Below are positions 16,204 through 25,129 of a DNA stretch of 41,110 nucleotides, in pieces. The stretch covers positions 1 through 41,110 of the forward strand of contig PMLK01000121.1 in NCBI GenBank assembly GCA_003158875.1, in the 5' to 3' direction. The position numbers and the translations under genes were made by a program. The notes below the pieces were generated by a model. The model was not told the DNA's origin. It was given only the letters and a program-made list of their open reading frames with translations, and searched no databases. Each line of letters begins with the position of its first letter. Positions within the stretch are counted from its first letter, which is position 1. Source of the stretch: Chloroflexota bacterium (lineage in GTDB: Bacteria; Chloroflexota; Limnocylindria; Limnocylindrales; CSP1-4).

Positions 16204-16297
16204 AGTGTTGGAATTCCTTGACACGTGGTGCCCGAGTGGCTGCCGGCATCTTCAAGCGCCGGTCGCCGCGTGGCTGGACAGGCGCAATCCAGTCGGG

Positions 16298-16325
16298 GGA
16301 TCGGCGGGAATGGGGTTCGACTTGA
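16298..16325 (-). promoter_or_regulatory. sigma-28-like promoter of the cheC operon
   Basis: On the minus strand: TCAA (16325-16322), a 16-base spacer and GCCGATCC (16305-16298), one base off the best -10. It lies in the 242-base gap between flaG and cheC (16204-16445), in which I see nothing else beyond a weak GCTA/TAGC hairpin next to the flaG stop. Confidence 0.55.
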
Positions 16326-16445
16326 GCGGGCTCCGGTTCGGTCGCCAGGAATGCAGGTCAGACTCGGCGTTCGTGTCGAACATGGGCCGACCCAGCGGGC
16401 AAGCGAAATCAGGGCTGGAAATAGAAGGCGGGCGCGGCTGCCGAG

Positions 16446-16748
16446 CTAGCCCCGGTAGCGGCCCATCGCCTCCATCATTTCGGAGACTGAGCGTGGCGGA
16501 ATGACTCGCAGGACCTGACCCTGCGCGTCGACCACCGTTACCCGGAGCTGTTTGCTCTCGGGATCGATCTGGAAGACCGCGTACGCTTCAGTCAGCCCGT
16601 CCGGCCCTTTGTAGGTCACGTCGGGACCGGCCTGCTTGGCGAAGCGGTCCGGCAGGGCTGCGACGGGCACAGGGCTCACCTGAGGGACCGCCGCCGGAGC
16701 AGTTCCGGTGGCGACGACTGCCGTTGGGAGAAGGTCGTTGGTTGCCAT
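16446..16748 (-). CDS. flaG: FlaG family protein
   Basis: A 100-residue protein. The first 45 residues are Ala/Pro/Val-rich and disordered. The rest matches the FlaG pattern: AVFQIDPESKQLRVTVVDAQGQ, then VLRVIPPRSVSEMM, where the family has 'FxxDE..... V.V.D...GEVIRQIPPE'. FlaG proteins affect filament length in some bacteria, and the gene usually lies near fliD, whereas here it heads the chemotaxis block. A sigma-28-like promoter lies 13 bases before the ATG. Confidence 0.8.
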   Translation of the reverse strand: MATNDLLPTAVVATGTAPAAVPQVSPVPVAALPDRFAKQAGPDVTYKGPDGLTEAYAVFQIDPESKQLRVTVVDAQGQVLRVIPPRSVSEMMEAMGRYRG

Positions 16749-16761
16749 CTGAGTAATTGGG

Positions 16762-16788
16762 GAATCGGTGGACGGCAGGCCAACTTGA
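16762..16788 (-). promoter_or_regulatory. sigma-28-like promoter of flaG
   Basis: On the minus strand: TCAA (16788-16785), a 15-base spacer and ACCGATTC (16769-16762). The flaG ATG begins 13 bases further on, leaving a leader of only a few bases and no room for a normal Shine-Dalgarno sequence. Confidence 0.65.
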
Positions 16789-16902
16789 CGCTTTAGGGGT
16801 TCTCCCTGACAGGGTTTTTACCGTTTCTGTTGCTCGCGGCCACCGTTTCATGCCAGCGGAGGCAGTATCGGGCGCTACCGGGCGATCGGAGAGCCGCGGC
16901 GA

Positions 16903-17577
16903 CTAGGACGTCGGAGTCTCCAGGAGGCCCAACTTGAGGGCCATGATCGCCGCCTGCGTGCGGTCCGCGGCGCGCAGCTTCCAGATGATGTTCTGGACGT
17001 GCTTCTTGACCGTGTCTTCGGTGATGGACAGGCGACCGCCGATCTCTTTGTTCGTCATGCCCTCAGCGACGAGGAGCAGGACGTCGTGCTCGCGGGGCGT
17101 CAGGGCGTATTGCTCGGCGCGCTGGCGGGCCGACTCACCGGCGGGCGGCGCGCTATCTCGCGTCGCCAGAGCCTCCCTCAGCAATTGCGGCTCGACGGCC
17201 AGCTGGCCGTTTGCGACGTTGTGGAGAGTCGCGATCACCTCGGCCGTGCTGGCGTCCTTGAGCAGATAGCCCGCGGCGCCGCGACGGATCGCTTCGAGAA
17301 CGTATCGACGGTCGTCGTAGAGCGTCACGATGACGACCGCGATCTGAGGGAAGCGCGCCTTAAGCCGCTCCAGGCAGGCCAGCCCGTCCAGACCGGGCAT
17401 GCGAATGTCGAGAAGAACGACGTCAGGCTGGAGCTCCTCGGCCAGCTTCAAGCCCGACTCGCAGGCGTCGCCTTCGCCGATCACTTCGATCCAGTCGGCA
17501 GCGGAAAGCATCGCCCGCAGGCCGCGGCGAGCCATCTCGTGGTCGTCGATGAGCAGGACTCGCGTGTGCTCGTTCAC
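16903..17577 (-). CDS. NarL/DegU-family response regulator
   Basis: A 224-residue DNA-binding response regulator. The receiver has Asp11-Asp12, phospho-acceptor Asp57 in VVLLDIRMPGLDG, Thr in VIVTLYDD and Lys in GYLLKDAS. The C terminus holds a LuxR-type helix-turn-helix: ALTPREHDVLLLVAEGMTNK, then ITEDTVKKHVQNI. The start is GTG at 17577, overlapping the kinase stop as GTGA, so kinase and regulator are made together. Lying between the flagellar and chemotaxis operons, it is a candidate regulator of motility, as DegU is in Bacillus. That is inference. Confidence 0.9.
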   Translation of the reverse strand: MNEHTRVLLIDDHEMARRGLRAMLSAADWIEVIGEGDACESGLKLAEELQPDVVLLDIRMPGLDGLACLERLKARFPQIAVVIVTLYDDRRYVLEAIRRGAAGYLLKDASTAEVIATLHNVANGQLAVEPQLLREALATRDSAPPAGESARQRAEQYALTPREHDVLLLVAEGMTNKEIGGRLSITEDTVKKHVQNIIWKLRAADRTQAAIMALKLGLLETPTS

Positions 17578-18950
17578 GGCTTCGATTCTCCGTTCCGTCC
17601 TCCGGCAGCAGCATCGCTGCCCGGTCCAGGGTATCCGTCCCGAGTGCCCGCGTGTCGGGCGATCGGTATGGAGATCCTCACAAGGGTGCCACTGCCGATC
17701 GAACTGCGCACGGACGCTGCACCTCCGAGCCAGCGCGCTTGCCGGGCGATGCCCAGCAGACCGAGGCCTCCACCCTGACGGCGGCGCTCCGCCGCGGCCG
17801 GATCGAAGCCCTGGCCGTCGTCCGAGATCGTGATCACGGCCCGGCCCTTGGTCACTCGCAGGTCGGCTCGGACATGCTGGGCGCTCGAATGGTGGACGGC
17901 GTTGGTGAGCGCCTCGGTAGTCATGCCGTACAGGGCTTGCTCGACCCAATCGTCGAGTCTCGGCAGTTCGCCTTCGATGGCCATGTCCATCCCCGACTCG
18001 ACGGCCAGTGACTTCAGCCGGCGCTCGATGGCCTGGCCGAGACCTAGCTCTTCGAGGCCCGGTGGCACCAGATCATTCAGCACCGCCCGGACTTCCTTGA
18101 TGGCGGTGACCAACCGCTCCGAGGCGTTCTCGAGGTACTGGTCGATCGACTCGCCCGGGTGGCTGCTGGCATATGCCCTCGCGGCGTCGAGGAACCGGAA
18201 CGCACTGACCATCGACTGGGCCGCGGTGTCGTGGATCTGATGGGCAATGCGGGCCCGTTCCATGTCGCTCGCCCGGAGCGTTTGGCGGGCGAGGCGGTCC
18301 AGGCGGTGCTGATTGCGTTCCAGTTCCCGCCGCTGCCGTTGGGCGTCACGGTACAGCTCGTAGAACTCCTCACTCGTGGCGACCATTTGGGCGAGCGCCG
18401 CGGTCGCCGTGCGTCGCCTGTCAGAGCCGCGAGCGCGCTGCTGAACCTGCCACTCGAACAGCTGGGCGGGGTCGCGCAGGATGCGGGCTGCGGCCAGCGC
18501 CGCTCGGGGCTCCTGTGATGGGGTCTGACGCGCCGCGCGTCGGAGGGCTCCGGGCGCCACCCGCGTCTTGTCGGCGACCGCGGCGGCGTCTCGCTGCGAC
18601 GGCGGCCCTACACGCAGGATGGCCACCGTTGTCCGGGATCCGCGCGGGGCGGGAAAGCCGATCAATCTGGCACCGGCCCGGCACTTCCCGCGACTCGCCC
18701 GGCCCGTCTCAAGGACGCGCTCGGCGAGTTCCTCGGGGCAGCGGCGACAGAACTGCAGACCCACGTCGGTAGAGCAAATCGTGGCGCAGAACGGCTCGCC
18801 GTCCTCCCAGCCGGCGACCAGCGCCACGCGTGGCCGTCGCGTGCCGTCGCCGGCTTCGGACGCCGCGCATTCTTCCCCGCCGGCGACGGCATCGACGCGC
18901 GCCCACAGCTCGGCGCCCGCCAGATGCCTGCCCAAAGATCGCTCTTCCAT
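17574..18950 (-). CDS. DegS/NarX-type histidine kinase with cysteine-rich sensor region
   Basis: A soluble sensor kinase of 458 residues without membrane segments. The HisKA_3 box is ERARIAHQIHDTAAQS with His240. The ATPase has MTTEALTNAVHHS, ISDDGQGFD and a GLGLLGIARQA segment. The N-terminal region (about 40-110) carries Cys55-x3-Cys59-x8-Cys68-x2-Cys71-x18-Cys90 followed by Arg-Ala-Gly, which resembles PocR-type sensory domains with spaced cysteines and a 'C-x-x-G' element. A metal or small-molecule ligand is possible. Residues 200-235 form a coiled-coil linker. The frame is open to 19340, but the sequence before the ATG at 18950 is Arg/Pro-rich and unlike protein. The pair is divergent from flgC. 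Confidence 0.85.
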   Translation of the reverse strand: MEERSLGRHLAGAELWARVDAVAGGEECAASEAGDGTRRPRVALVAGWEDGEPFCATICSTDVGLQFCRRCPEELAERVLETGRASRGKCRAGARLIGFPAPRGSRTTVAILRVGPPSQRDAAAVADKTRVAPGALRRAARQTPSQEPRAALAAARILRDPAQLFEWQVQQRARGSDRRRTATAALAQMVATSEEFYELYRDAQRQRRELERNQHRLDRLARQTLRASDMERARIAHQIHDTAAQSMVSAFRFLDAARAYASSHPGESIDQYLENASERLVTAIKEVRAVLNDLVPPGLEELGLGQAIERRLKSLAVESGMDMAIEGELPRLDDWVEQALYGMTTEALTNAVHHSSAQHVRADLRVTKGRAVITISDDGQGFDPAAAERRRQGGGLGLLGIARQARWLGGAASVRSSIGSGTLVRISIPIARHAGTRDGYPGPGSDAAAGGRNGESKP

Positions 18951-19251
18951 AAGTAGCGCCAGTGTATGGCCCCGCGGCCCGGCCGAGCGACTTCGCAACA
19001 CCCAAGTGACGCAGGCGTCCGCCCGGAACGAGGGCAGCGACGTACGTGGCTCGGAAGGGGGGTCTGCCAGGAGGGTCCAGCCGGGGAGGTCCGCTCGTCT
19101 CCGAGAGGGCCGTACCAACGAAGCCGGGTCCGAGGGTGGACCCCGATACCGGGCGGCCCTGTGCCGACCGAAGATGCGGACGGTTTCCCGGAATCTTGAG
19201 AAATCGAATCGACCCGGGCGAGCCCGACCGGACTGATCGAGGAAGCATCGA
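18951..19251. promoter_or_regulatory. 301-base divergent control region between the kinase and flgC
   Basis: No gene is visible here. It must hold the promoters for the kinase/regulator pair (-) and for the whole rod/hook operon (+). On the + strand CCCGATAC at 19142-19149 resembles the late-gene -10, but there is no TCAA at 15 or 16 bases before it, so early operon transcription may use another sigma factor. GAGGAAG at 19239-19245 is the flgC ribosome-binding site. Confidence 0.5.
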
Positions 19252-19671
19252 ATGTCAGTTTTCGACACGATCCGCATTGCCGCCTCCGGCCTCACGGCCG
19301 AGCGCCTGAGGATGGATGTCGCCGCGAGCAACATCGCCAACGCTCAGACGACCCGAACCCAGAACGGCCAGGCGAGCCAGCCCTACGAGGCGGAAGAAGT
19401 GGTCTTCCAGGCCCAGCAGATGGGACCGGAGAGCGCGGCTCAGGGCGTGTCGGCGATCGCGATCGTCAATTCGAACGCGGCCAACGTGCGGACCTACGAC
19501 CCCAGCAGCCCCGATGCGGACGCTAGTGGCTTCGTGACGTATCCGAACGTGGACATCGCCTCGGAGATGGCCGACATGATGGGCGCCGCGCGGTCGTATC
19601 AGATCAACGCGACGGCGGCCCAGGCTGCCAAGCAGCAAGCCCTCGACGCCATCGATCTCGGCAAGGCATAG
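19252..19671 (+). CDS. flgC: flagellar proximal rod protein FlgC
   Basis: FlgC is one of the rod subunits exported across the membrane to link the MS ring to the hook. The 139-residue protein starts with the rod/hook signature SVFDTIRIAASGLTAERLRMD, then VAASNIANAQTT. It ends with the matching helix DMMGAARSYQINATAAQ. A central YDPSSPDADASGFVTYPNV segment is typical of FlgC (DPxHPxAD..GYV.yPNV). Unusually, flgB is not upstream but about 7 kb downstream at 26816. GAGGAAG precedes the ATG. Confidence 0.94.
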   Translation: MSVFDTIRIAASGLTAERLRMDVAASNIANAQTTRTQNGQASQPYEAEEVVFQAQQMGPESAAQGVSAIAIVNSNAANVRTYDPSSPDADASGFVTYPNVDIASEMADMMGAARSYQINATAAQAAKQQALDAIDLGKA

Positions 19672-19678
19672 GCGAGCG

Positions 19679-20050
19679 ATGAACGCAATCAGCGGCATCT
19701 CCTCAATCTCCGGTGTCTCCGGTGTCTCCGGTATCTCGGGCACAAGCCAGGTCAACAGCGTCTCCGGAGCTGGCATCGCAAACGGCGCCGGCGCCGTGGA
19801 CGGCAGCGCCAGCGGAACCCAGGCGTCGGGCGACTCGTTCCTCAACTCACTCAGCGACGCGTTCGGCCAGCTGAACTCACAAGTCACCTCGGCGGATTCG
19901 TCGATGGCTGACTTCGCCGCCGGCGGCTCGGCCGACCTCCACACCGTGATGCTCCAGATGGAGTCGGCGTCGGTGAGCCTCAAGGCCGCTACCGACGTCC
20001 GGGACAAGTTGCTCGAGGCCTATCAGGAAATCATGCGGACCCAGGTATAG
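19679..20050 (+). CDS. fliE: flagellar hook-basal body protein FliE
   Basis: FliE joins the MS ring to the rod. The C-terminal half (about 50-123) matches the family: SFLNSLSDAFGQLN, then ADLHTVMLQMESASVSLKAA and VRDKLLEAYQEIMRTQV. The first 48 residues are a low-complexity Ser/Gly/Ile/Val run with repeated Ile/Val-Ser-Gly units encoded by a short DNA repeat near 19696-19740. The ATG lies 7 bases after the flgC stop. Confidence 0.93.
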   Translation: MNAISGISSISGVSGVSGISGTSQVNSVSGAGIANGAGAVDGSASGTQASGDSFLNSLSDAFGQLNSQVTSADSSMADFAAGGSADLHTVMLQMESASVSLKAATDVRDKLLEAYQEIMRTQV

Positions 20051-20063
20051 GGGCGACTGATCG

Positions 20064-21803
20064 ATGAACGAGCAGGTCCAGGCGGTCCTAAAGCAGATCC
20101 CGATCACGCAGCGCATCGGCATCATCGGTGCCGCGATCGCGGCCGCCGCGATGATCGCCGTTCTCGTGATGTTCGCCAGCAAGCCCGACTACACACCCGC
20201 TTTCACGAACGTCTCGGCCGCGGATGCCGCCTCGATCGAATCCGCCCTGCGGGCCGCCAATATCGGATATCAGGTCGCCGACGCCGGCACCACGATCGAA
20301 GTTCCGGTCGACTCCCTCGGTGATGCCAAGATCGCGGTCGGCAGCGCCGGGATCACCACCGGCACCGGCAGCGACACCCAGGGCTGGACCCTCTTCGACA
20401 ACCAGGGCTTCGGCCAGTCCGCGTTCGACCAGACGGTGACCTACCAGCGAGCCCTGGAAGGCGAACTCACAAAGACGATCCAGGGCATGAACGGAGTCGC
20501 CAGCGCCCGCGTCTCCATCGTCCTGGCCCAAACCGGAGCGCTGTCATCAGAGGACACTCCGGCCAGCGCCGCAGTCGTTCTGGCCATGAGCGGCAACGCG
20601 ACCCCATCGACAAATCTGGTCGAAGCCATCGTCAACACCATCTCAAAGTCCGTACAGGGCTTGAGCGCCGACAACGTAGTCGTGACGGACGATCAGGGTC
20701 ACACCCTGGCCGGGTCGACGAGCTCCGTCGACAGCGCCGCCGCTCAGGCGAAGGGCCTTGTCGAGCAGCAGACCAAGTCCAAGATCGACACCTTGCTGGA
20801 TGCGGCCCTGGGCCCGAACCACGCCTCGGTGGCGGTCTCGGCAGACGTCGACACGAGCCAGGTCGAGCAGAACATCACGACCTACGCCGCTGCCGGCAGC
20901 AACCCGCCGGTGAGCATCCATCAGATCATCGAATCGTACGGGTCCACCTCGTCGGCCGGTGCTTGCGGCATCGCCGGGACGAACTCGAACGTATCGGGCG
21001 TGCCGTCCTATCCGGGCGTGTGCGAGAAGGCGTCTACGACGACGAGCCCCACGGCAGCGCCTACGGCAACTCCTTCCGCAGCCGCCAGCCCCGCCGCGAC
21101 CGCCACCACGACCGCGACCGCCACCCCTGCTCCAACCACGGCCGCAGCCGCGGCGGCCACCGACAACGGATCTGGCTACACGCACGTCGAGACGACGGTC
21201 AACTACAGCAACTCCACCACGATCCAGCACGTCGTGACCCAGCCGGGCGTGGTCAAGAAGCTGTCCGTGGCCGTGTTCGTGGATAAGAGCGCGATGGGCA
21301 CCCTGTCCGCGGACGTGCTCCAGACGAGCATTGCCGCGGCCATTGGCGCGGACGCGTCGCGTGGCGACGTCGTGGCCGTTCAGGCGATCACGTTCGCCGC
21401 CCAGCCGTCGGCTGCGACCGTTTCGGCCGCCTCTGCCGCCGGGTCCACGCCGGATGTGGTCAAGACCGTCGGCGACATGAGCGGGACGATCATCGGGGCC
21501 GGCCTGGCTCTGGTGATGCTGCTTCTCTTTTGGATGAACATGGGCGCCCTTCGCCGCAAGGCGGACGAGAGCGTCTACGATCTCGGCCCCGGCCCCGTTC
21601 CCCAGGCCTTCGGGCAGGTTCCGAATCGGGCGGGCATTCCCGCCACTACCGCCGCCGCCGACGCGCCTCCAGCCGCCGACGTCCCCAGCGCGACTCCCCA
21701 GGCTCGCATCCAGGAGCGCCTCCGCATGGTCGCCGACGAGCGGCCGGACGCCCTGGTGGGACTGATGCACGGCTGGCTGCGCGAAGAAGGTAGCCGTCGA
21801 TGA
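20064..21803 (+). CDS. fliF: flagellar MS-ring protein FliF
   Basis: FliF forms the MS ring in the cytoplasmic membrane. The 579-residue protein has a first membrane helix (about 17-37) and ring-building motifs such as SKPDYTPAFTNVSAADAASI, FGQSAFDQTVTYQRALEGEL and GVASARVSIVLAQ. A second helix (about 473-493) ends in LLLFWMNM. The cytosolic C terminus should bind FliG. Residues about 322-368, in the extracytoplasmic part, are a run of Thr/Ala/Pro/Ser without structure. The stop overlaps the fliG start. Confidence 0.95.
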   Translation: MNEQVQAVLKQIPITQRIGIIGAAIAAAAMIAVLVMFASKPDYTPAFTNVSAADAASIESALRAANIGYQVADAGTTIEVPVDSLGDAKIAVGSAGITTGTGSDTQGWTLFDNQGFGQSAFDQTVTYQRALEGELTKTIQGMNGVASARVSIVLAQTGALSSEDTPASAAVVLAMSGNATPSTNLVEAIVNTISKSVQGLSADNVVVTDDQGHTLAGSTSSVDSAAAQAKGLVEQQTKSKIDTLLDAALGPNHASVAVSADVDTSQVEQNITTYAAAGSNPPVSIHQIIESYGSTSSAGACGIAGTNSNVSGVPSYPGVCEKASTTTSPTAAPTATPSAAASPAATATTTATATPAPTTAAAAAATDNGSGYTHVETTVNYSNSTTIQHVVTQPGVVKKLSVAVFVDKSAMGTLSADVLQTSIAAAIGADASRGDVVAVQAITFAAQPSAATVSAASAAGSTPDVVKTVGDMSGTIIGAGLALVMLLLFWMNMGALRRKADESVYDLGPGPVPQAFGQVPNRAGIPATTAAADAPPAADVPSATPQARIQERLRMVADERPDALVGLMHGWLREEGSRR

Positions 21804-22816
21804 GCAGCGAAGCCTCAGCGCTATCTCTCAGCGGACCGCGCAAGGCTGCCGCACTCCTGATCACGCTCGGCACAGAGGCGTCGGCCAAGCTGTTGGCACG
21901 ACTTCCGCCGGAGGCCCTGGATCGAGTCGCTCTCGAGCTGATGCGCATGCCGGCCGTCGACTCGGGGACGCGAGATGCAATCCTGGAAGAAGCTTATGCC
22001 GGCCTCTTTGCCCACGCCGGCGTCCTGCCGGGCGGCGAGAACTACGCCGTCGAGTTGTTCGCCCAGGCCTTCGGCCAGAGCAAGGCCCGTGAGCTGCTGG
22101 ACCGCGTCCATCAGGCTCAGCAGATCATCCCGTTCGACTTCATGCGCGATATCGAGCCGACACAAGCCGCCGGCCTCCTGTCCGAGGAACATCCCCAGAC
22201 GATAGCCATCGTCCTGGCGCATCTGGATCCTCGGGCCGCGGCTAAGATCCTCACCCAGTTCGATGCCCCGATTCAGGTCGAGGTAGCCAAGCGCATTGCG
22301 CTTACAGAGCAGATCACACCTGAAGCCGTCGAGATCGTCGAGGAAGGGCTCCGTCGCAAGCTCTCCTCAGTGGTGACCGAAGTGACTTCGGTCGGAGGCA
22401 CGAGGCCTCTCGCCCACGTCCTCAACCAGGTCGGTCGAACTAACGAGCGCCAGATCCTCACCGCTCTCGGCGAGCAGGACGCGCAACTGGCCGACGAAGT
22501 CCGGCGCTTCATGTTCGTCTTCGACGATATCGTCCTCCTCGACGACCGCGCCATGCAGCGTGTCATTCGCGAGCTTGACGCCAAGGACATGGCCCTCGCC
22601 CTCCGACCGGCCACCGAACAGCTGCGACTCAAGTTCTTCCAGAACATGTCCCAGCGCGCGGCCGAGATGCTGCGCGAAGAGATGAGCCTGGCAGGCCAGG
22701 TCCGCATGAAGGCGGTCGAGGAGTCGCAGCAGCGAATCATCGACTCTATCAAGAAGCTCGAAGACAACGACGAGATCACGATCAACCGCGGAGGCACGGA
22801 AGATGCCTTCGTCTAA
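21800..22816 (+). CDS. fliG: flagellar motor switch protein FliG
   Basis: FliG sits on the MS ring and receives force from the stator. The 338-residue protein is of normal length. It has the N-terminal GPRKAAALLITLGTEAS region, the middle EHPQTIAIVLAHLDP helix and the C-terminal torque domain with VRRFMFVFDDIVLLDD and LKFFQNMSQRAAEMLREE. The charged residues around DDRAMQRVIRELD match those used for stator contact. It overlaps fliF by 4 bases and fliH by 14. Confidence 0.96.
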   Translation: MSSEASALSLSGPRKAAALLITLGTEASAKLLARLPPEALDRVALELMRMPAVDSGTRDAILEEAYAGLFAHAGVLPGGENYAVELFAQAFGQSKARELLDRVHQAQQIIPFDFMRDIEPTQAAGLLSEEHPQTIAIVLAHLDPRAAAKILTQFDAPIQVEVAKRIALTEQITPEAVEIVEEGLRRKLSSVVTEVTSVGGTRPLAHVLNQVGRTNERQILTALGEQDAQLADEVRRFMFVFDDIVLLDDRAMQRVIRELDAKDMALALRPATEQLRLKFFQNMSQRAAEMLREEMSLAGQVRMKAVEESQQRIIDSIKKLEDNDEITINRGGTEDAFV

Positions 22817-23579
22817 CTGGCGCCTCATCCGAACCGACGGCGAGACCGCCGGACTGGCCCCCGACACAACCACGGCTGCACCGATTGCGTCGACGGCTGC
22901 CGCGACGCTCGATTCGGCAACGGTCTTGCGGGGTCAGAGCCACGCAGGCGGTCGGAGAACCGGCCAGGGCGGCTCCGCCCAGGCGCCGAGCGGGGTGCCG
23001 GCTCCGGTCGCTCCCGCGGGCGTCGACCAGTTCGTCCTCGCCGAAGAGGCCCAGCGGATCCAGCGCGAAGCCGAGCAGCGTGGCTATGAGATGGGCCGGG
23101 CTCGGGCCGAGGCCGAGCTCAGAGCTGCCGTCGATGCCGCGAGCGCCATGGCTGAGAAGGTCGAGGCGGTCGCGCCGGAACGGACTTCAGAGATCGCCCA
23201 CTCGATCGCCGAACTCGCTCTTTCGGTAGCGAAACGCATCATCCAGCACGAAGTCCGGGTCGACCCAAGCCTGCTCTGCGCCTCACTCGAGGCCGCGGTC
23301 AGCACGATCAACGGCTCGCCCGAGGCTCACGTTCTCTTGAATCCGAGTGCCGTCGAGCCGGTCGCGGAAGCCTGGGAGGCTCTCCACGGCCGCGCCTATC
23401 TGGGTAAGAAGTGGACCTTCCAAGGCGATCCCACCCTGCCTGTCGGCGGCTGCACGCTGCGCTACGAGCACGGCTTCGTGGAGGCCGGTCTCGAAGCTCA
23501 GCTCGAGGAGATCGGCATCGCTCTCGACAGAGCCATCCCCGGTCTCGCCCGCGGCACCGTCGATGAGGAAGTCGCATGA
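22803..23579 (+). CDS. fliH: flagellar export ATPase regulator FliH
   Basis: FliH binds FliI and restrains and positions the export ATPase. In this 258-residue protein the first 70 or so residues are disordered. A coiled-coil with the AxxxG/Gly-Tyr pattern EEAQRIQREAEQRGYEMGRARAEAE comes next, and the C-terminal VATP-synthase E-like part contains ELALSVAKRIIQHEV and the beta segment AHVLLNPSAV. The ATG at 22803 lies inside the end of fliG. The stop overlaps fliI as ATGA. Confidence 0.9.
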   Translation: MPSSNWRLIRTDGETAGLAPDTTTAAPIASTAAATLDSATVLRGQSHAGGRRTGQGGSAQAPSGVPAPVAPAGVDQFVLAEEAQRIQREAEQRGYEMGRARAEAELRAAVDAASAMAEKVEAVAPERTSEIAHSIAELALSVAKRIIQHEVRVDPSLLCASLEAAVSTINGSPEAHVLLNPSAVEPVAEAWEALHGRAYLGKKWTFQGDPTLPVGGCTLRYEHGFVEAGLEAQLEEIGIALDRAIPGLARGTVDEEVA

Positions 23580-25129
23580 CCGGCGCGGAGGAGCGGAGCG
23601 CGAATGCGATGCTGACCAAGCGTCGCGGACGAAGCCACCTCGCGATCGACGACTCGGTCGCCTCGCCGTTGCTCCGTCATCTGGTGGAAGCGGCCGAAGT
23701 CGCGCCGCTCTTCCAGGCCACCGGCGAAGTGGTCAGGGTCGTGGGCACGACGGTCGAGGCCGCCGGTCTCATCCTGCAGCTTGGATCGATCTGCTGGATT
23801 GACCTGGAGCCCGAGGGCATGGTCAGTGCCGAAGTCGTGGGCTTCCGAGATGGTCTGGTGACCCTTGTCCCGTTCGGCGACCTATCCGGCGTGCGACCCG
23901 GATCCGCGGTCAGGCTCCGCGAGCAGCAGTTCCGCGTTCCGATCGGGCCGGCCGTCCTCGGCCGCGTCCTCGACGGTTTCGGGCGGCCGCTCGACGGTCA
24001 GGGTCCTCTCCGCGCCGAGTATCGCGTCGTTACCGGAGCAGCCCCGCATCCACTCGGTCGGGCCCGTATCTCCACCCCGATCTCAACCGGCGTGCGCGCC
24101 CTGGACGGCCTGCTCTCGGCCGGCAAGGGTCAGCGCCTCGGCATCTTCGCCGGCTCCGGCGTGGGCAAGTCCACGCTGCTGGCGATGATCGCCCGCCACG
24201 CTTCGTCCAACGTCAACGTGATCGCCCTGATCGGCGAGCGTGGTCGCGAGGTCCAGGAGTTCATCGACGAGCAACTCGGACCTGAGGGCCTGGCCCGGTC
24301 GGTCGTGGTCGTCGCAACGTCAGACCAACCGGCCCTGCTGCGCCTCAAGGCGGCCGAGATCGCCACGGCCATCGCCGAGTCCTTCCGAGACGACGGCAAG
24401 GACGTTCTCTTCATGATGGATTCGGTGACTCGCCTGGCGATGGCCCAGCGCGAGATCGGCCTTGGAGCAGGGGAGCCCCCGGCGTTGCGGGGCTATCCGC
24501 CGTCGGTATTCTCGATGCTGCCGCGGCTGCTCGAACGCGCCGGCAACACCGAATACGGCACGATCACCGGCTTCTTCACGGTTCTCGTCGAAGGCGATGA
24601 CATGACGGAACCCGTGGCCGATACCGTTCGATCGATCCTCGACGGCCATATCGTCCTGTCTCGCTCTCTCGCCGAGCGGAACCACTACCCGGCCATCGAT
24701 GTCCTGGCCTCAGTTTCGCGAGCAATGCCGGCCGTGGTCGACAAGAACCACCTGCGCACGGCGGGTGCGGTCAGAGCCGCTCTGGCCGAGTACGAAGGCG
24801 CCCGGGACCTGATCGAAGTGGGCGCCTACGCGCACGGCTCCAACCCGGCGATCGATGAGGCCATAGCCCTGAGACCCGCCCTGGAAGGTTTCCTCTGCCA
24901 GGAACTCGAGGAAACATCCGACATAGTCGTGGCACGAGCGGCCATGGAGGCGACGGGCGTTCTCAACGCCCCCCATCTTCTCGGTGCAGGTGCTGGTTTG
25001 AGCAGTGCCCGACCCAATGAAGCGGGCGCCGGTCAGGTCGGGCAGCCGGCTCAAGCCGGCGGTCAGCAGTTGCCCCCGGCGCGGCCGGCCGGTTCCTCAG
25101 CGTCGATATTCCGTACTGAAAGCCAGTGA
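23576..25129 (+). CDS. fliI: flagellar type III export ATPase FliI
   Basis: FliI is the hexameric ATPase of flagellar export, homologous to the F1 beta subunit. It shows Walker A GSGVGKST at 193-200, ALIGERGREVQEFI, Walker B DVLFMMDSVTRLAMAQREIG and GYPPSVFSMLPRLLERAG. The N-terminal beta barrel starts near residue 45. At 517 residues it is about 75 longer than usual, because of an extra 25-residue N terminus and a Gly/Ala/Pro-rich tail (about 467-517). The ATG at 23576 overlaps the fliH stop; the ATG at codon 12 is an alternative. Confidence 0.96.
   Translation: MTGAEERSANAMLTKRRGRSHLAIDDSVASPLLRHLVEAAEVAPLFQATGEVVRVVGTTVEAAGLILQLGSICWIDLEPEGMVSAEVVGFRDGLVTLVPFGDLSGVRPGSAVRLREQQFRVPIGPAVLGRVLDGFGRPLDGQGPLRAEYRVVTGAAPHPLGRARISTPISTGVRALDGLLSAGKGQRLGIFAGSGVGKSTLLAMIARHASSNVNVIALIGERGREVQEFIDEQLGPEGLARSVVVVATSDQPALLRLKAAEIATAIAESFRDDGKDVLFMMDSVTRLAMAQREIGLGAGEPPALRGYPPSVFSMLPRLLERAGNTEYGTITGFFTVLVEGDDMTEPVADTVRSILDGHIVLSRSLAERNHYPAIDVLASVSRAMPAVVDKNHLRTAGAVRAALAEYEGARDLIEVGAYAHGSNPAIDEAIALRPALEGFLCQELEETSDIVVARAAMEATGVLNAPHLLGAGAGLSSARPNEAGAGQVGQPAQAGGQQLPPARPAGSSASIFRTESQ

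Noticed and set aside
16804-16819. CCCTGACAGGG followed by five T: looks like a + strand terminator
   Set aside because: Only a 4-bp stem with a 3-base loop is possible, and no + strand gene ends there.
20643-21770. A 375-codon minus-strand frame opposite fliF, Gly/Arg/His-rich
   Set aside because: Shadow of the Thr/Ala-rich part of fliF; composition is that of reversed GC-rich codons.
24622-24629. GCCGATAC inside fliI
   Set aside because: Coding sequence (Ala-Asp-Thr) with no suitable -35 and no gene start after it.
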